Assembly (NCBI RefSeq): GCF_029784135.1
Contig: NC_073745.1
Location: forward strand, 282,569,803-282,633,802
Direction: 5' to 3'
DNA: 64,000 bases
From: Toxorhynchites rutilus septentrionalis
Lineage: Eukaryota > Arthropoda > Insecta > Diptera > Culicidae
Every line of letters starts with the position of its first letter. The stretch's first letter is position 1. The translations under genes and the position numbers were made by a program. Under the pieces are notes generated by a model. The model saw nothing but the letters and a program-made list of their open reading frames with translations, had not been told where the DNA came from and searched no databases. This document shows positions 22,431 through 31,989 of this stretch, piece after piece.

Positions 22431-22584
22431 ATTTCATCTTTCAAATGAAGTGGCTATCGTACCGTTTCGTTGGTTAGAAGAAATTACCGCTCAAAATCTT
22501 GTTGTTCCGGCATGATGCTATCGTTTCCGAAATTTTGAACTTACTTCTCAGTATAGAAATGAAAGACGTAGTCATACGTCAAAA

Positions 22585-23147
22585 TGTAATACTTATTTCA
22601 ACGTTAAGGTGAAAGTTTATTGGCTATTAGAAGTACAATGGAGTAACCATAGTGATTTTTCTAGATTCTAATTGAGGCACACAAGGAATTGTTTAAAATG
22701 ATATTGCAGCGGAATTAGAAAAAATTGAAATTAGATGTCGGAAAACAGATTATAGAACATTTAGAGGGCTTCAGTTTAATTGATAGAAACAATCAAGTAT
22801 ATTATGATTTTTTGTGGGATAAAATGATTAACTTAAAAACAACTAACTTTTAAGTTTTTTTACTCTCAAAATGATGAAAAAAAAAATAAAAAAATATAAA
22901 AGTATATAGCACATTTTCTCATCTTTCAAATATAAAAATAAAAAATCATAACTCTAAAACGACAGAAATCACATCTCTGATTTTTGGATATGGATAAACG
23001 AAATCTATTTTTTTTCCTAAGAAAGATTACCTAATTGGCTTGAATTTGATATGTCGATTATCTGAATCGGTTCAGTAGTTCAAAAGTTGAATTTTAATTT
23101 TTTAATGAGAGATGCGAGAAACATATCGTTTACATTTTTTATCCCAC
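22585..23147. other. AT-rich stretch with a family I fragment
   Basis: 22870-23100 shares ATATGTCGATTATCTGAATC and GGTTCAGTAGTTCAAAAGTT with family I. No gene is seen. Confidence 0.4.
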
Positions 23148-23210
23148 TTGTTTATTTATTTAGGCTCATTAGTATTTTAGCTGTAACAGAGCCGGGTTTG
23201 AATCGTGTAC
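23148..23210 (-). mobile_element. 3' tail fragment of SINE type 1
   Basis: TTTATTTATTTAGGCTCATT and TAGCTGTAACAGAGCCGGGT are the reverse complement of the SINE 3' end at 21251-21732. Confidence 0.65.
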
Positions 23211-23221
23211 ATATTATATGT

Positions 23222-23840
23222 ACATTAGGGTGCCAATGAAAATGGTCATCTCGAATTCCAAAAATTTACCCCATAAAAAATGTTCACCACCTCGGAAAAA
23301 CACCCTATGCAAAATATCAATTCAATTGGACTTAAGGGAGAGTGGCGCAAAGCGGTCAAAGTTTGATTTTTTGAAAATCGAAAAATCACCCAAAGGAGGA
23401 GTAAGGGAAATTGGGATATTCGAAAAAAATTTTTGTCGAAAATCGGCATTCTAGGACTACGAAACGAAAAGTATGGTTTTTGGTGCCAATAAAAATAGTT
23501 ATTTCGATTTTTCATTCGGAACTTGCTACGTAATGTTGATTTGCACGATAATATACCCTATGAAATATATTTACTCGTGTCACAAACGTTCAAATTTGAG
23601 TTTTTTTGAAAAACAAAAAATCACCGAAAATCGAAGTTTTTAAAAAAATTTTTTTTGATGCCAAATGTCTTAAAATTTCATTACTCGTCGATATTTACAG
23701 TAATGAGACAATGTTTAATGGCCGAACAAGCTTGATAGTTCTGAATTTGAGACAAAACGTTACATCCGTATATTTCTTTCGAGTCTACGGATTTCGAAGG
23801 GTATTTTTACAATACATCGAATAAAAAATAATTTTTTTCG
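23222..23840. repeat. Repeat family L, copy 1
   Basis: TTAGGGTGCCAATGAAAATG opens the block, followed by AAAAATGTTCACCACCTCGG and CTTAAGGGAGAGTG. The first 150 bp recur at 45317-45475. The rest is AT-rich with no credible frame. Class unknown. Confidence 0.5.
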
Positions 23841-23984
23841 TGAATAATGAAATCGAATTGTTTTAGGTAGGACTACCTAAATGGATCTAGTATATAGGGC
23901 TTTGCTTGAAACTTATTATAGGACGCTATGGTGACTGGCAGTACTTGTGGCAGATTATGCAAATTATATCTATCCTTTTGAACT

Positions 23985-24147
23985 GGTTGAATTTTTTGTT
24001 GACGGAAGATGGTTGAAAGTAATGATTCTCAAATTGGTTGAAATATGATTGCAAAATTCGCTAAAATATGATATGAACCCTCACGAAACCTTGTTCGAAA
24101 TAGTGAAAAACTGACTTGAAATTCAATTGAAATAAAAAAAATATATA
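23985..24147 (+). repeat. Repeat family H, copy 2, left half
   Basis: It matches 15885-16050 and continues at 25972-26060 after family A copy 2, showing that A copy 2 inserted into H. Confidence 0.55.
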
Positions 24148-25971
24148 GGAGGCTGTGTGAAAGACACTACCGCGTTGTTGACGTAGAACTACGCTGTTAT
24201 ATTATTTGAGTCGCTTGTTTATGTGGTGCCCATGACCTAGTGGTAAGCGTTGCGCTTGCCAAGATGGAGGCTTTGGGTTCGATTCCCGTTCGGGTCAGAA
24301 ATTCTATCGTCATAGATCGTTTTTCTGGCTTGCACTGGTAAAGGGGAACTATCTAGGTTTGTGGTGGGATGAGCATTGGGCATTGCCAATCCCCAAAAAA
24401 AAACCTCAAAAACCCGGAAACAGTTCCTCTAAGCGAATTGACGCCGCTATAAGCGTCTTTGCCTAGTCCTGGTGGTACTTGGGACGTATAGCAGCAGTAT
24501 CACGATGGTCCTCCTGCGAGATAGTGGGGTTGGTCGCAGGTCTTGCAAGCCGCACCACTAAAACACCAAGCAACGAACAATACACAGGAAAAATTGTGAA
24601 TCAGGCCATGTTGTAAAGACGTTAAGCCAAAATAAATAAATAAAATAAATAAATTGTTTATAACTTCGGATATTATTTTAAATGACTCATAATATTACAG
24701 TACGACATTCACGATAGTCTATCTTGGTATTCCCCAAATAATTATTTGGCACACAACTTTCACGTCTGCATCATCAGAGCGCCAGTTCAATTCATTGATG
24801 CAATGTCAAAGGCATCAATTAAGCCCTTATGACGACGGAAGACAAGCGATGTTTACTGCTTCGAGTAATGAAAAAGACAGAATATTTGCCTCAGCAGAGA
24901 TTTATTATGCATACCCTAGCGCAAATATTTCCCTCCTTCTTTATATTTATTATTACGGCTGCATAATGTGCACCACCAAACAATCGTCCATCATAGCACC
25001 AAAAAATTAAGCTATTGTTGCTCCGCGACAGGGCCAATGCTCACGAGAGCAGATACAAATGGGGTTTCAGCGTAGCGAAGATATACCTACTATTTTTACG
25101 CACGAGTTATGAAGCACGCACGTATGCACACAAATATCCATATATCGATGGCTTGAAGCAACTATATATACACACACACACTTACCTCCGTTTTGCGTTC
25201 TTCTCAACAGAAGGCCTTCCTGTTGATATTGCCGGTCTAGATTATCTTAGCTGTCATCCTTGGTGGAGAGTTTTGCTACCGTCATGCGAAACCAAATCGC
25301 ACACGCATTTCCAGAACTATTATTTTCTTGGTGAGCCGATGATACCCTAGCTTAATGATTCCCCACACAATTGTGTAGTTCAGAACCTTAATGGAATGGC
25401 ATGAGTTTGACGTAAAGACTGCAATGCCAGAGACATCTGTGAGTAAATTATTTAGTCGCGTACACAGCTCAATCCGAAACGACACTCGACATGTGGTGAC
25501 GCAAAAGAATGAAAATCAAGCGATTTTCATTGCTTCGTATCTAGAACGATACTGTAAGTTTGCATCAGCGAGATTCAATATTTATGCTCTAGGCAAATAT
25601 TCCCCTTCGATGATCTTCTTCCTCTTCTTTTATTTGTTCACGGAGACTTAATCACTCCCTTTCGTTGATCGCCGATAAAGTTGCTCGTTTTTGACGGTAT
25701 GGGTAGGGAAGCTCACAAATTAGCAGAACAAATGTATGGGAAAATGGAAATGCTTCTAGTTTTCATCAATTTAAACCGTTTACACACCAGTGGATTGCAA
25801 TATATAGCGTGAAAAGCAAATCTTAGGGAATTTCCGATTCGTTTGGTATGTAAATCGTCAAAATCCGTTCGCGGCAAAAATAGATATAAACGTTAACTTT
25901 ATTTCATAAAAACGTGACTGGTTTTCTGATTAGGCACCCTTAATGAAAGACGTAGTTCTACGTCAAAAAAA
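24148..25971 (+). mobile_element. Family A element, copy 2, with nested SINE
   Basis: It begins GGAGGCTGTGTGAAAGACAC, has TTGACGTAGAACTACGCTGT near the left end, and ends GAAAGACGTAGTTCTACGTC. The interior aligns with copies 1 and 3. A SINE at 24223-24653 splits it after GAGTCGCTTGTTTAT, and the sequence resumes with AACTTCGGATATTATT, exactly as in the unsplit copy at 13030. Confidence 0.65.
24223..24653 (+). mobile_element. Complete tRNA-derived SINE type 2
   Basis: The head has TGACCTAGTGGTAAGCG (A box) and GGGTTCGATTCCCGTTCG (B box). The unrelated body holds GTCCTGGTGGTACTTGGGAC and an AAATAAATAAAATAAATAAA tail. The 8-bp duplication TTGTTTAT lies at 24215-24222 and 24654-24661. The head is a pol III promoter relic of the SINE, not a free tRNA gene. 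Confidence 0.8.
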
Positions 25972-26059
25972 GAAGTTTACTCATAGATTAACTGTAATTT
26001 ATTATGATTAAATTTTCCTAGAATGAATCTTTTATCAATGACTCTCAGGAATTCAATCC

Positions 26060-26560
26060 CAGTTTAACTGAATTAGATTTTCTGAATTCTTAGGACAAAT
26101 AATTGAAATTTTGTACGAAAACTTATAATTATGGCATTTCTTGATAGATCGGAGAGATACTTGTATCAATCAATCGAACTAATTTATGCTCACCTATTAA
26201 AACAAGAAAGAAATTGTAAAGAATAAGTCAAGATAATGCGAAAGAAGGAAATAACTGACATTGAGTAATGACAAAGGGTTTATTTATTTTTGTTGTACTC
26301 TCCTCCGTCCTCAACGAAATCAGACATACTTTACTCAATTTGTTTTAGTCCGTAATTTTAGTAATAGGTCTGTGTAATTTCTAAAATCTGTGTAAGTCCG
26401 TAAGTCCGCTTGTTTTGCCTAAAGATTCGTTTATTTTTCACAAAAAAAATGAACAATCAAATCCTTATATCTACGGATATTTATCTACGTGTATCTGGCA
26501 TCTCTGGTGACGATGCGTTTTCCTAGCAACGTTTGCTCTCCCGCACTCTTCTGTGTTCAC
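26060..26560. other. No gene recognised
   Basis: AT-rich sequence. 26340-26515 has TCTGTGTAA repeats and ends in CTGGCATCTCTGGTG, which resembles the end of the repeat at 3433. It is probably an old element of the GATGCCAGAT type. Confidence 0.3.
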
Positions 26561-26600
26561 TCATCCGAAATGGTAATGAAAATTGATTATTTTACTGCTT

Positions 26601-26810
26601 ATGTTTTCGCTTCTCATGATCATGAGCACATCTTCAAAATTATTGGGTGGTTTATTTACGCTTTGTTGTGCCGGGCTGCTACTGGCTGCTACAGCTGCGA
26701 CTCCATCTGCGCTCATGCTCCATAAAGGTTCTTTGTTGGACATGGTCAGGGATTATTGTGAACTGGGGGGCTGGTTTGATGTTAATGGCGAAAGAATGTG
26801 CAACAATTAA
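26601..26810 (+). CDS. Candidate small secreted protein, 69 residues
   Basis: An ATG-initiated frame ends at TAA 26808-26810. Alternative starts are ATG at 26616 and 26622; the last has the shortest leader. The N-terminal half is a good signal-peptide shape: polar STSSK, a hydrophobic core GGLFTLCCAGLLLAA, then small residues ATAATPSA suited to cleavage. The predicted mature part is about 30 residues with two cysteines, in DYCELGGWFDV and ERMCNN, which could form one disulfide. No known neuropeptide or toxin family is recognised. The frame lies in unique, non-repeat DNA next to a CpG-rich segment. A chance ORF or an alternative first exon cannot be excluded. Confidence 0.3.
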   Translation: MFSLLMIMSTSSKLLGGLFTLCCAGLLLAATAATPSALMLHKGSLLDMVRDYCELGGWFDVNGERMCNN

Positions 26811-27029
26811 CCCGTTGGTTAGCCGCACCGAGTTTTACGGAAATTTCGAACATTTATTTGTTGGATATTTCAGAAGCAAACAATAAAGCTTTGGATTATT
26901 TTTTGTACAGGTTTGCAATTAGTAAAACACTATCGCAGTCATCTTACATCAACAATAATTCACCTCATTTTGCGAGTTTGACTTTCTGTGTCTTATCCTG
27001 GTGTCAGCTTTCGAATGGTACGAGTCACT

Positions 27030-27440
27030 GGTGAACACAACGTGTGAGCAAAACTCATCGAATAATTCAATTAGATTCCGGTTCTTCCACTCACATTCCT
27101 ATCACAGCGCGCCGGTTCGTGAGGTGGTTGGAAAGCGACAGCGCGGAGCAAACGGCAGAGAAAAAGCTTAGATTGTTTCTTCCTTGGCTCCGGCTGCGCC
27201 GCTTCTCCTTCACCTTCTTCGCGGAAATAACCGTTCTGACCGTGCGCGCCGCTGACGACATTCACTTTCAAGTCGAGATTCGAACGACCGTTGAAAAAAC
27301 GCTGCTTGGAGTGTAAAAAAAGGTTCCGCTAATGTGGGTATTTGTGCAACTACTGGTGAAGAGCGAAGAAATGATGACGACGTGGCTCATATTTTCTGGA
27401 TTGACTGGATTGTTCCTGTTGGAAATACCAGCGAGACCTT
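27030..27440. promoter_or_regulatory. CpG-rich unique segment, candidate promoter or 5' exon
   Basis: GCGCGCCGGTTCGTGAGG, GGCTCCGGCTGCGCCGCTTC and CCGTGCGCGCCGCTGACG make this the most CpG-dense stretch in the window. The open frame across it starts only at a non-ATG codon and has low-complexity Arg/Phe-rich content, so a protein is doubtful. It is unique here. Promoter function is inference from composition. Confidence 0.3.
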
Positions 27441-27865
27441 GCTTTGCGCATAAGATTGTACATTCATAGAAATAGTTTTAAATTGAAAATCTATATGAAT
27501 ATATGACAAATGCATGTTTGGTGTTTTGATAGAAAATTTATCATCTAAATTTATATTATCGCCTTCTGAAGCAATACAACCTTTCCAACAAACAATAGAG
27601 TCATCGAAACACTTTTGACGTAGGATTTGATTTTTATATAGGTGGTCACTCTATGATAAAATTGAAAATGAGGCATGTACCGATTCATGTTGTATATCAT
27701 TGAAATTTATCCAGCATTTTTTCTTGCCTAAATCATGAACTTAAATCATGAATATAGTAAAAAAGTCACAGAAGGTTGTGTCCGAGACACGACCGCATAG
27801 TTGACGTAGGATTCCGTTAGGCTATCTGTTGATTTTGGATATGGTTGAAGAATTACATCCTTGAA

Positions 27866-27901
27866 CTCTTTGATAATGATTTGATGGCCCTGAAAAGGGC
27901 C
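27866..27901 (-). other. Histone pre-mRNA 3' processing signal (stem-loop plus purine element)
   Basis: The minus strand reads CAAAAC, then GGCCCTTTTCAGGGCC (27901-27886), then ATCA. This is a perfect 6-bp stem with a TTTC tetraloop, identical to the consensus replication-dependent histone mRNA stem-loop. Twelve nucleotides downstream TCAAAGAG (27873-27866) matches the purine-rich downstream element that base-pairs with the 5' end of U7 snRNA. In real histone genes SLBP binds the loop, U7 snRNP the purine element, and cleavage falls between. No histone coding sequence is recognisable upstream, so the signal appears captured or left over inside a mobile element. Confidence 0.7.
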
Positions 27902-28689
27902 GTTTTGATTGGTTGTTGGATATTGTTTGTTCACTCTACCAGTGTTTACCAAGTGAAGATGACAGAAGAATGGTAAACAGTCGTTGGATGGTGCGTATCA
28001 GATAAAAGATTCCGAAGTGGAACGAGATATGGTGAAAACCGCCCTCTGTGATCCTAGACGAGGTGTCTCCTATGTTATTTATGGATGAATTAAAAAAAAA
28101 ACTCACCAATGTATTATAAGATAATCACCAATACCGAACATAATTATCAGTTTTTTCATCAGTAAGAACATGTTACTTTAATATAGAGAAAACATATTTG
28201 CAATAGAAAAGGTAATTTTTTTTATAACTTTTACTTTCTGAGTGTTTATTCAACCCATTGCAAATTTTGATTAGACTAACAGTACCTAATACTATATGTA
28301 GAGCATGTAGGATATCACTTTTTCTAATATTTCTTCACTTTTCCAATTTTTCTCGCCGTATAAACTTTCCTTGGGTGTAAATAAACACAACAAAACAGAC
28401 AGCTTAAACCAAACGACCTGTTCTCGAGCGGGAACACACCTTGGTTTTTATTTATGAAAATTGAAATAAATCGTTTTATATATCAAGTCATTTTTAACAC
28501 AATTGCTGCCATATGTAATTTTGAACTTACACTTGTGCTAAATTTTTCACAATACCCGATCGGTCATTGATATGAAATTTTACAAAGCAACCAACATTAA
28601 AGTTCCAAATTTAAATTTTTGCTAGAATAGCTAGAATTAATCGTATCACTCACCTTACTTGCAATATAAAAATGCCCCCGACTTACATA

Positions 28690-29115
28690 TATTTACAATG
28701 CCGATTTACTCTGGGCACCTCGGTTTTGATGTCTCTGTTAGGGAACACATCTCGGTAGGAACAAATGTTCCCCCTACTTTCATGTATTTGCAATGTCGAT
28801 TTTCCCCGAGCAGCTTGGTTTTGATGGCTCTGTGAGGGAACACATCTCGGTAGGAACAAATGTTCCCCCTATTTTCATGTATTTGCAATGTCGATTTCCT
28901 CCGAGCAGCTTGGTTTTGATGGCTCTGTGAGGGAACACATTTCGATAGGAACAAAAACTCCTCCTACTTTCATGTATTTGCAATGCCGATTTTTCCCAGG
29001 CGGCTTGGTTTTGATGTCTCTGTTAGGGAACACATTTCGGTAGGAACAAAAGCTCCACCCACTTTTATGTATTTAAAATGCCGATTTCCTCCAGGCAGAT
29101 TTTATGTCTCTGTTA
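28690..29115 (+). repeat. 95-bp minisatellite in family D
   Basis: TTTTGATGTCTCTG-type sequence recurs at 28724, 28819, 28914 and 29009, exactly 95 bp apart, with a shortened fifth unit near 29101. Units contain GGGAACACATCTCGGTAGGA and CATGTATTTGCAATG. Open frames on both strands are by-products of a period that keeps some frames open. Confidence 0.85.
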
Positions 29116-29415
29116 GGAACCCGCCGCATGTGTCGTCAATTTCGGCCAATCAGAAGTGGGTGTTTCCGTTAGGTTAGAGGTTGAGATTTTTTAATTGTTC
29201 GATAGTTAGTTTCATGACATATATTATTTTCTTCAATATAAACAATTGTTATGGAGTGCAGAAATCGATTGACGCAAAAATTTCATCAATCCATCATGAA
29301 ATGACTGAGCAATAAGCGTTTGAAATTGGACAATTTTCACGATGTGCTCGATATTCGATTTTCAATTTGTACCCCTTATATGTTCCCAAAAGACGTAATC
29401 CTACGTCAAAAAATG

Positions 29416-30338
29416 AGTGGGTTATATCTATGATATAATCGCAAGGTTGACGTGGGACTACCGTTGCTTAGTAGGCATTTGTATTGTATTGAATAAATTA
29501 TCGATTGAATGACATAATTTTCGAATTTAATTGAATTCAACATATTTGATTTGTAAGTAAAAAGTTTGAACAGTTGCCATGGAAGATCAATTCATGCATT
29601 GTATTAGATTATGTTCTTCGTTACAAGGAAATTTGATGATCATCCTTTTACGTTTGATATGATGCCTAGAACTACCAAAATATGTGAACGGAAGAATTGT
29701 CAAACAGTCATTGTATTTTACATTTCCCTCTGAAATTATTGCATCTCTCATGTTTACGTAATTCTCTAACTGCGAAGGTTCATTCACCTGTAGTATCTGA
29801 AATGACTATTTTACCAGGCTTCTCAGCTTAGATGTACGTTTTAGGGAACATATTCCGGCCTGTACAAAGACAAGCGAGTGCAAAAGTACTAGCAACTTTC
29901 ATATATATATACAAAGCGGATTCCCTCAGGCTCAATGATTTTGAAGTCCGTATTAGGGTAACACAGCTCGGTAGTAACAAAAATACCCCCTACTTGCATG
30001 TATATTTGCAAAGCGGATTCGCACAGGTACATTGATTTTGAAGTCTGTGTTGGGGAAACCGTAAACCGGGCCAATCAAAACGGGGCCGTTGGGGCGTTTA
30101 GATAGCGCTGGACATTTTACAGTTATTCAATTGCTTATCTCAGGGAAAAATAACATTTTATTAATTGTGATAGATGTGTAGAAATATTTCCTATCAATTG
30201 ATGCAAACATCTTTCCGATCTATTAACAAATGTCCGAGTTATAAGCATTCGAAATCTTTCATTTTTTCCTGCTTGTTCTGTGTTTAGGTTTTCGTTTAAC
30301 CCCCATATATTCCGGTTAGACGTAGTCCCACGTCAAAA
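29416..30338 (+). mobile_element. Family C element, copy 1
   Basis: It begins AGTGGGTTATATCTATGATA with a clear GGTTATATC...GATATAA hairpin. AGGTTGACGTGGGACTACCG follows and it ends GACGTAGTCCCACGTCAAAA. It is about 0.92 kb, with two minisatellite units at 29823-30060 and a CCAAT-containing segment GGGCCAATCAAAACGGGG near 30068. The inverted copy 2 is at 46423-47492. Confidence 0.65.
29823..30060 (+). repeat. Short minisatellite in family C copy 1 (about 97-bp units)
   Basis: Two and a half units are marked by GATTTTGAAGTC at 29937 and 30034. They are related in sequence to the 95-bp units of family D. Confidence 0.65.
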
Positions 30339-31565
30339 GTGAGTAGAAAGAGAAAGCAATGAATAGAGAGACAGAGAACAAAAGGAGTAGAAAGAGAGAA
30401 AGAGATGGTTAGAGAGGGAAAATAAAGAGAATAGCGTAAAGAGGGAGATACTGATAAGTAGAGAGAGATGACTGATAAAAAAGAGTGATGAGAATAGAGA
30501 AGGAGATGAGTAGAGAGAATGTTTTGAGCGAGATGAATAGAGAGATGAGTAGAGAGAGAGATAAGTATAGAGGGCAATATGTAAAGAGAGATGAGTAGAG
30601 TGAGATTATTAGAAAAAGTAGATGAAGAAATAAGTAGAGAGAGAGAGATGCGCAGAAAGAGAGATTAGTTGAGAAAGATATAAGTAGAGAGAGAGAGAGA
30701 TGAGAAGAGAGATAGAGGTGAGAAGAGAGATAGAGGTGAGAAGAGAGAGAGAGAGAGTTGAGTAGAGAGAGTTGAGTAGAGAGAGGGCTGAGTAGAGATA
30801 GAGTAGAGTAGTAGAGAGTAAGTAGAGAGAGATGAGTTGAGAAAAAAGGGATAGAAAGAGAGAAAGAGATGGCTAGAGAAAGGGAGAGAAAGAAATGAGT
30901 AGAAAGAGAGAGAGATGTGACGAGAAGAGAGAGAGATGAATGAAGAGAGATGGATAGCGAGAAATGAACAGGGAGATATGAGTAGAGAGAGAGATGAGTA
31001 GAGAAAGAGATGAGTAGAGAGAGAGATGAGTAGAGAGAGAGATGAGTAGAGAGAGAGAGATGAGTAGAGAGAGAGATGAATAGAGAGAGAGAGATGAGTA
31101 GAGAGAGAGATGAATAGAGAGAGAGAGATGAGTAGAGAGAGAGAGATGAATAGAGAGAGAGAGATGAATAAAGAGAGAGAGATGAGTAGAGAGAGAGATG
31201 AGTAGAGAGAGAGATGAGTAGAGAGAGAGATGAGTAGAGAGAGAGATGAATAGAGAGAGAGATGAGTAGAGAGAGAGATGAGTAGAGAGAGAGATGAGTA
31301 GAGAGAGAGATGAGTAGAGAGAGATGAGTAGAAAGAGAGATGAGTAGAGAGAGAGATGAGTAGAGAGAGAGATGAGTAGAGAGAGAGAGATGAGTAGAGA
31401 GAGAGATGAGTAGAGAGAGAGATGAGTAGAGAGAGAGATGAGTAGAGAGAGAGAGAGAGATGAGTAGAGAGAGAGAGATGAGTAGAAAGAGAGAGAGATG
31501 AGTAGAGAGAGAGATGAGTAGAGAGAGAGAGAGATGAGTAGAGAGAGAGAGATGAGTAGAGAGAA
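30339..31565 (+). repeat. GA-rich satellite, unit near GATGAGTAGAGAGAGA
   Basis: About 1.2 kb of repeats of 14-18 bp built from GATGAGTAGAGAGAGA. It is most regular at 30990-31560 and more degenerate toward the left. It starts directly at the right end of family C copy 1. Two long Ser/Leu-rich minus-strand frames across it are artefacts of the repeat. Confidence 0.95.
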
Positions 31566-31667
31566 AGTTGTTGACCTAGTTGACCGATCTTTTTCAAACT
31601 TCCATTTCACTTATTTCATTTAACTTCAATACCATAACCGTATGCTCGCACCTTACGTTTAACTCCA

Positions 31668-31967
31668 CTAATAAGGCTCTGTACAACGCTTCCACGATCG
31701 GCTTGTGACCCTGATCACTAATACAACATCCATTCTGACAACATTTCTCTTTTCGTTCGGTGCACATAGTTTGTGGTAACGTTTTATCACACGACTCCCC
31801 GTTGACTGCGCGATTCCGAGTTGTTTTCCGATGTCTACATGAAAGAGTTGAGGATTTCCAGGTGCTAGTGCAAAATCAATTCGCGACGTTGCTTTCCGGG
31901 TGACGCTATTTTCCAATTTTTTAAAAACTGCAGTATGAACAATACACTCTAAACTACTTCTACCCAA
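31668..31967 (-). pseudogene. N-terminal fragment of a Tc1-type transposase (helix-turn-helix region)
   Basis: The minus-strand frame has no ATG at its start and ends at 31668. Residues around HVDIGKQLGIAQSTGSRVIK resemble the recognition helix of Tc1/mariner-type HTH domains (x-LGIxQSTVSRVIKR pattern), which bind the transposon ends. The upstream part is basic and partly coding-like. After the HTH the sequence runs into a cysteine/arginine-rich stretch without family features, and the catalytic DDE domain is absent. No terminal repeats were found, so element limits are unknown. A fragment of another HTH protein is the main alternative. Confidence 0.4.
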
Positions 31968-31989
31968 ATTTTCAAGAGAAAATACCCAA

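Larger units (their letters stand above)
19951..22584 (+). mobile_element. Family B element, copy 2, interrupted by a LINE and a SINE
   Basis: The left end is AGTGGGTTGTATCTGTGATA. The right end is ATGAAAGACGTAGTCATACG plus TCAAAATG. The interior matches copy 1 up to 'AACAAGTTCATGGATCAATA' (about 21200) and resumes at 'AACAAGCATATAACGCGTAG' (about 22409). A LINE fragment sits between. A degenerate TATA promoter (minus, 21126-21093) and a degenerate histone-like stem-loop with a purine element (20230-20264) are retained in the same orientation. Confidence 0.6.
27771..29413 (+). mobile_element. Family D element carrying a histone-type 3' signal
   Basis: The left end GAAGGTTGTGTCCGAGACAC contains a GTGTC/GACAC hairpin. 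AGTTGACGTAGGATTCCG follows about 35 bp in. The right end is AAAAGACGTAATCCTACGTC plus AAAAAA. A 95-bp minisatellite fills 28690-29115. A perfect histone stem-loop lies on the minus strand at 27886-27901. No intact protein is encoded. The next element, family C copy 1, begins 2-3 bases after its end. A right-end fragment of the same family is at 37150-37378, and a left-end copy starts at 43779. Confidence 0.6.

Noticed and set aside
25015..25651. Frames of 86-111 codons inside family A copy 2
   Set aside because: The equivalent regions of copies 1 and 3 do not preserve them.
28690..29115. CRISPR-like regular direct repeats
   Set aside because: The whole 95-bp unit is conserved with no unique spacers, and the context is a eukaryotic transposon.
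28706..29177. Several frames in family D and similar ones at 10196-10871 and 46735-47266
   Set aside because: They arise from 95- or 110-bp repeat units. Frames are open on both strands and end with the array.
30665..31610. Two long minus-strand open frames (310 and 245 codons), Ser/Leu-rich
   Set aside because: They are read through the GA-rich satellite. The protein is a low-complexity echo of the repeat in two frames.
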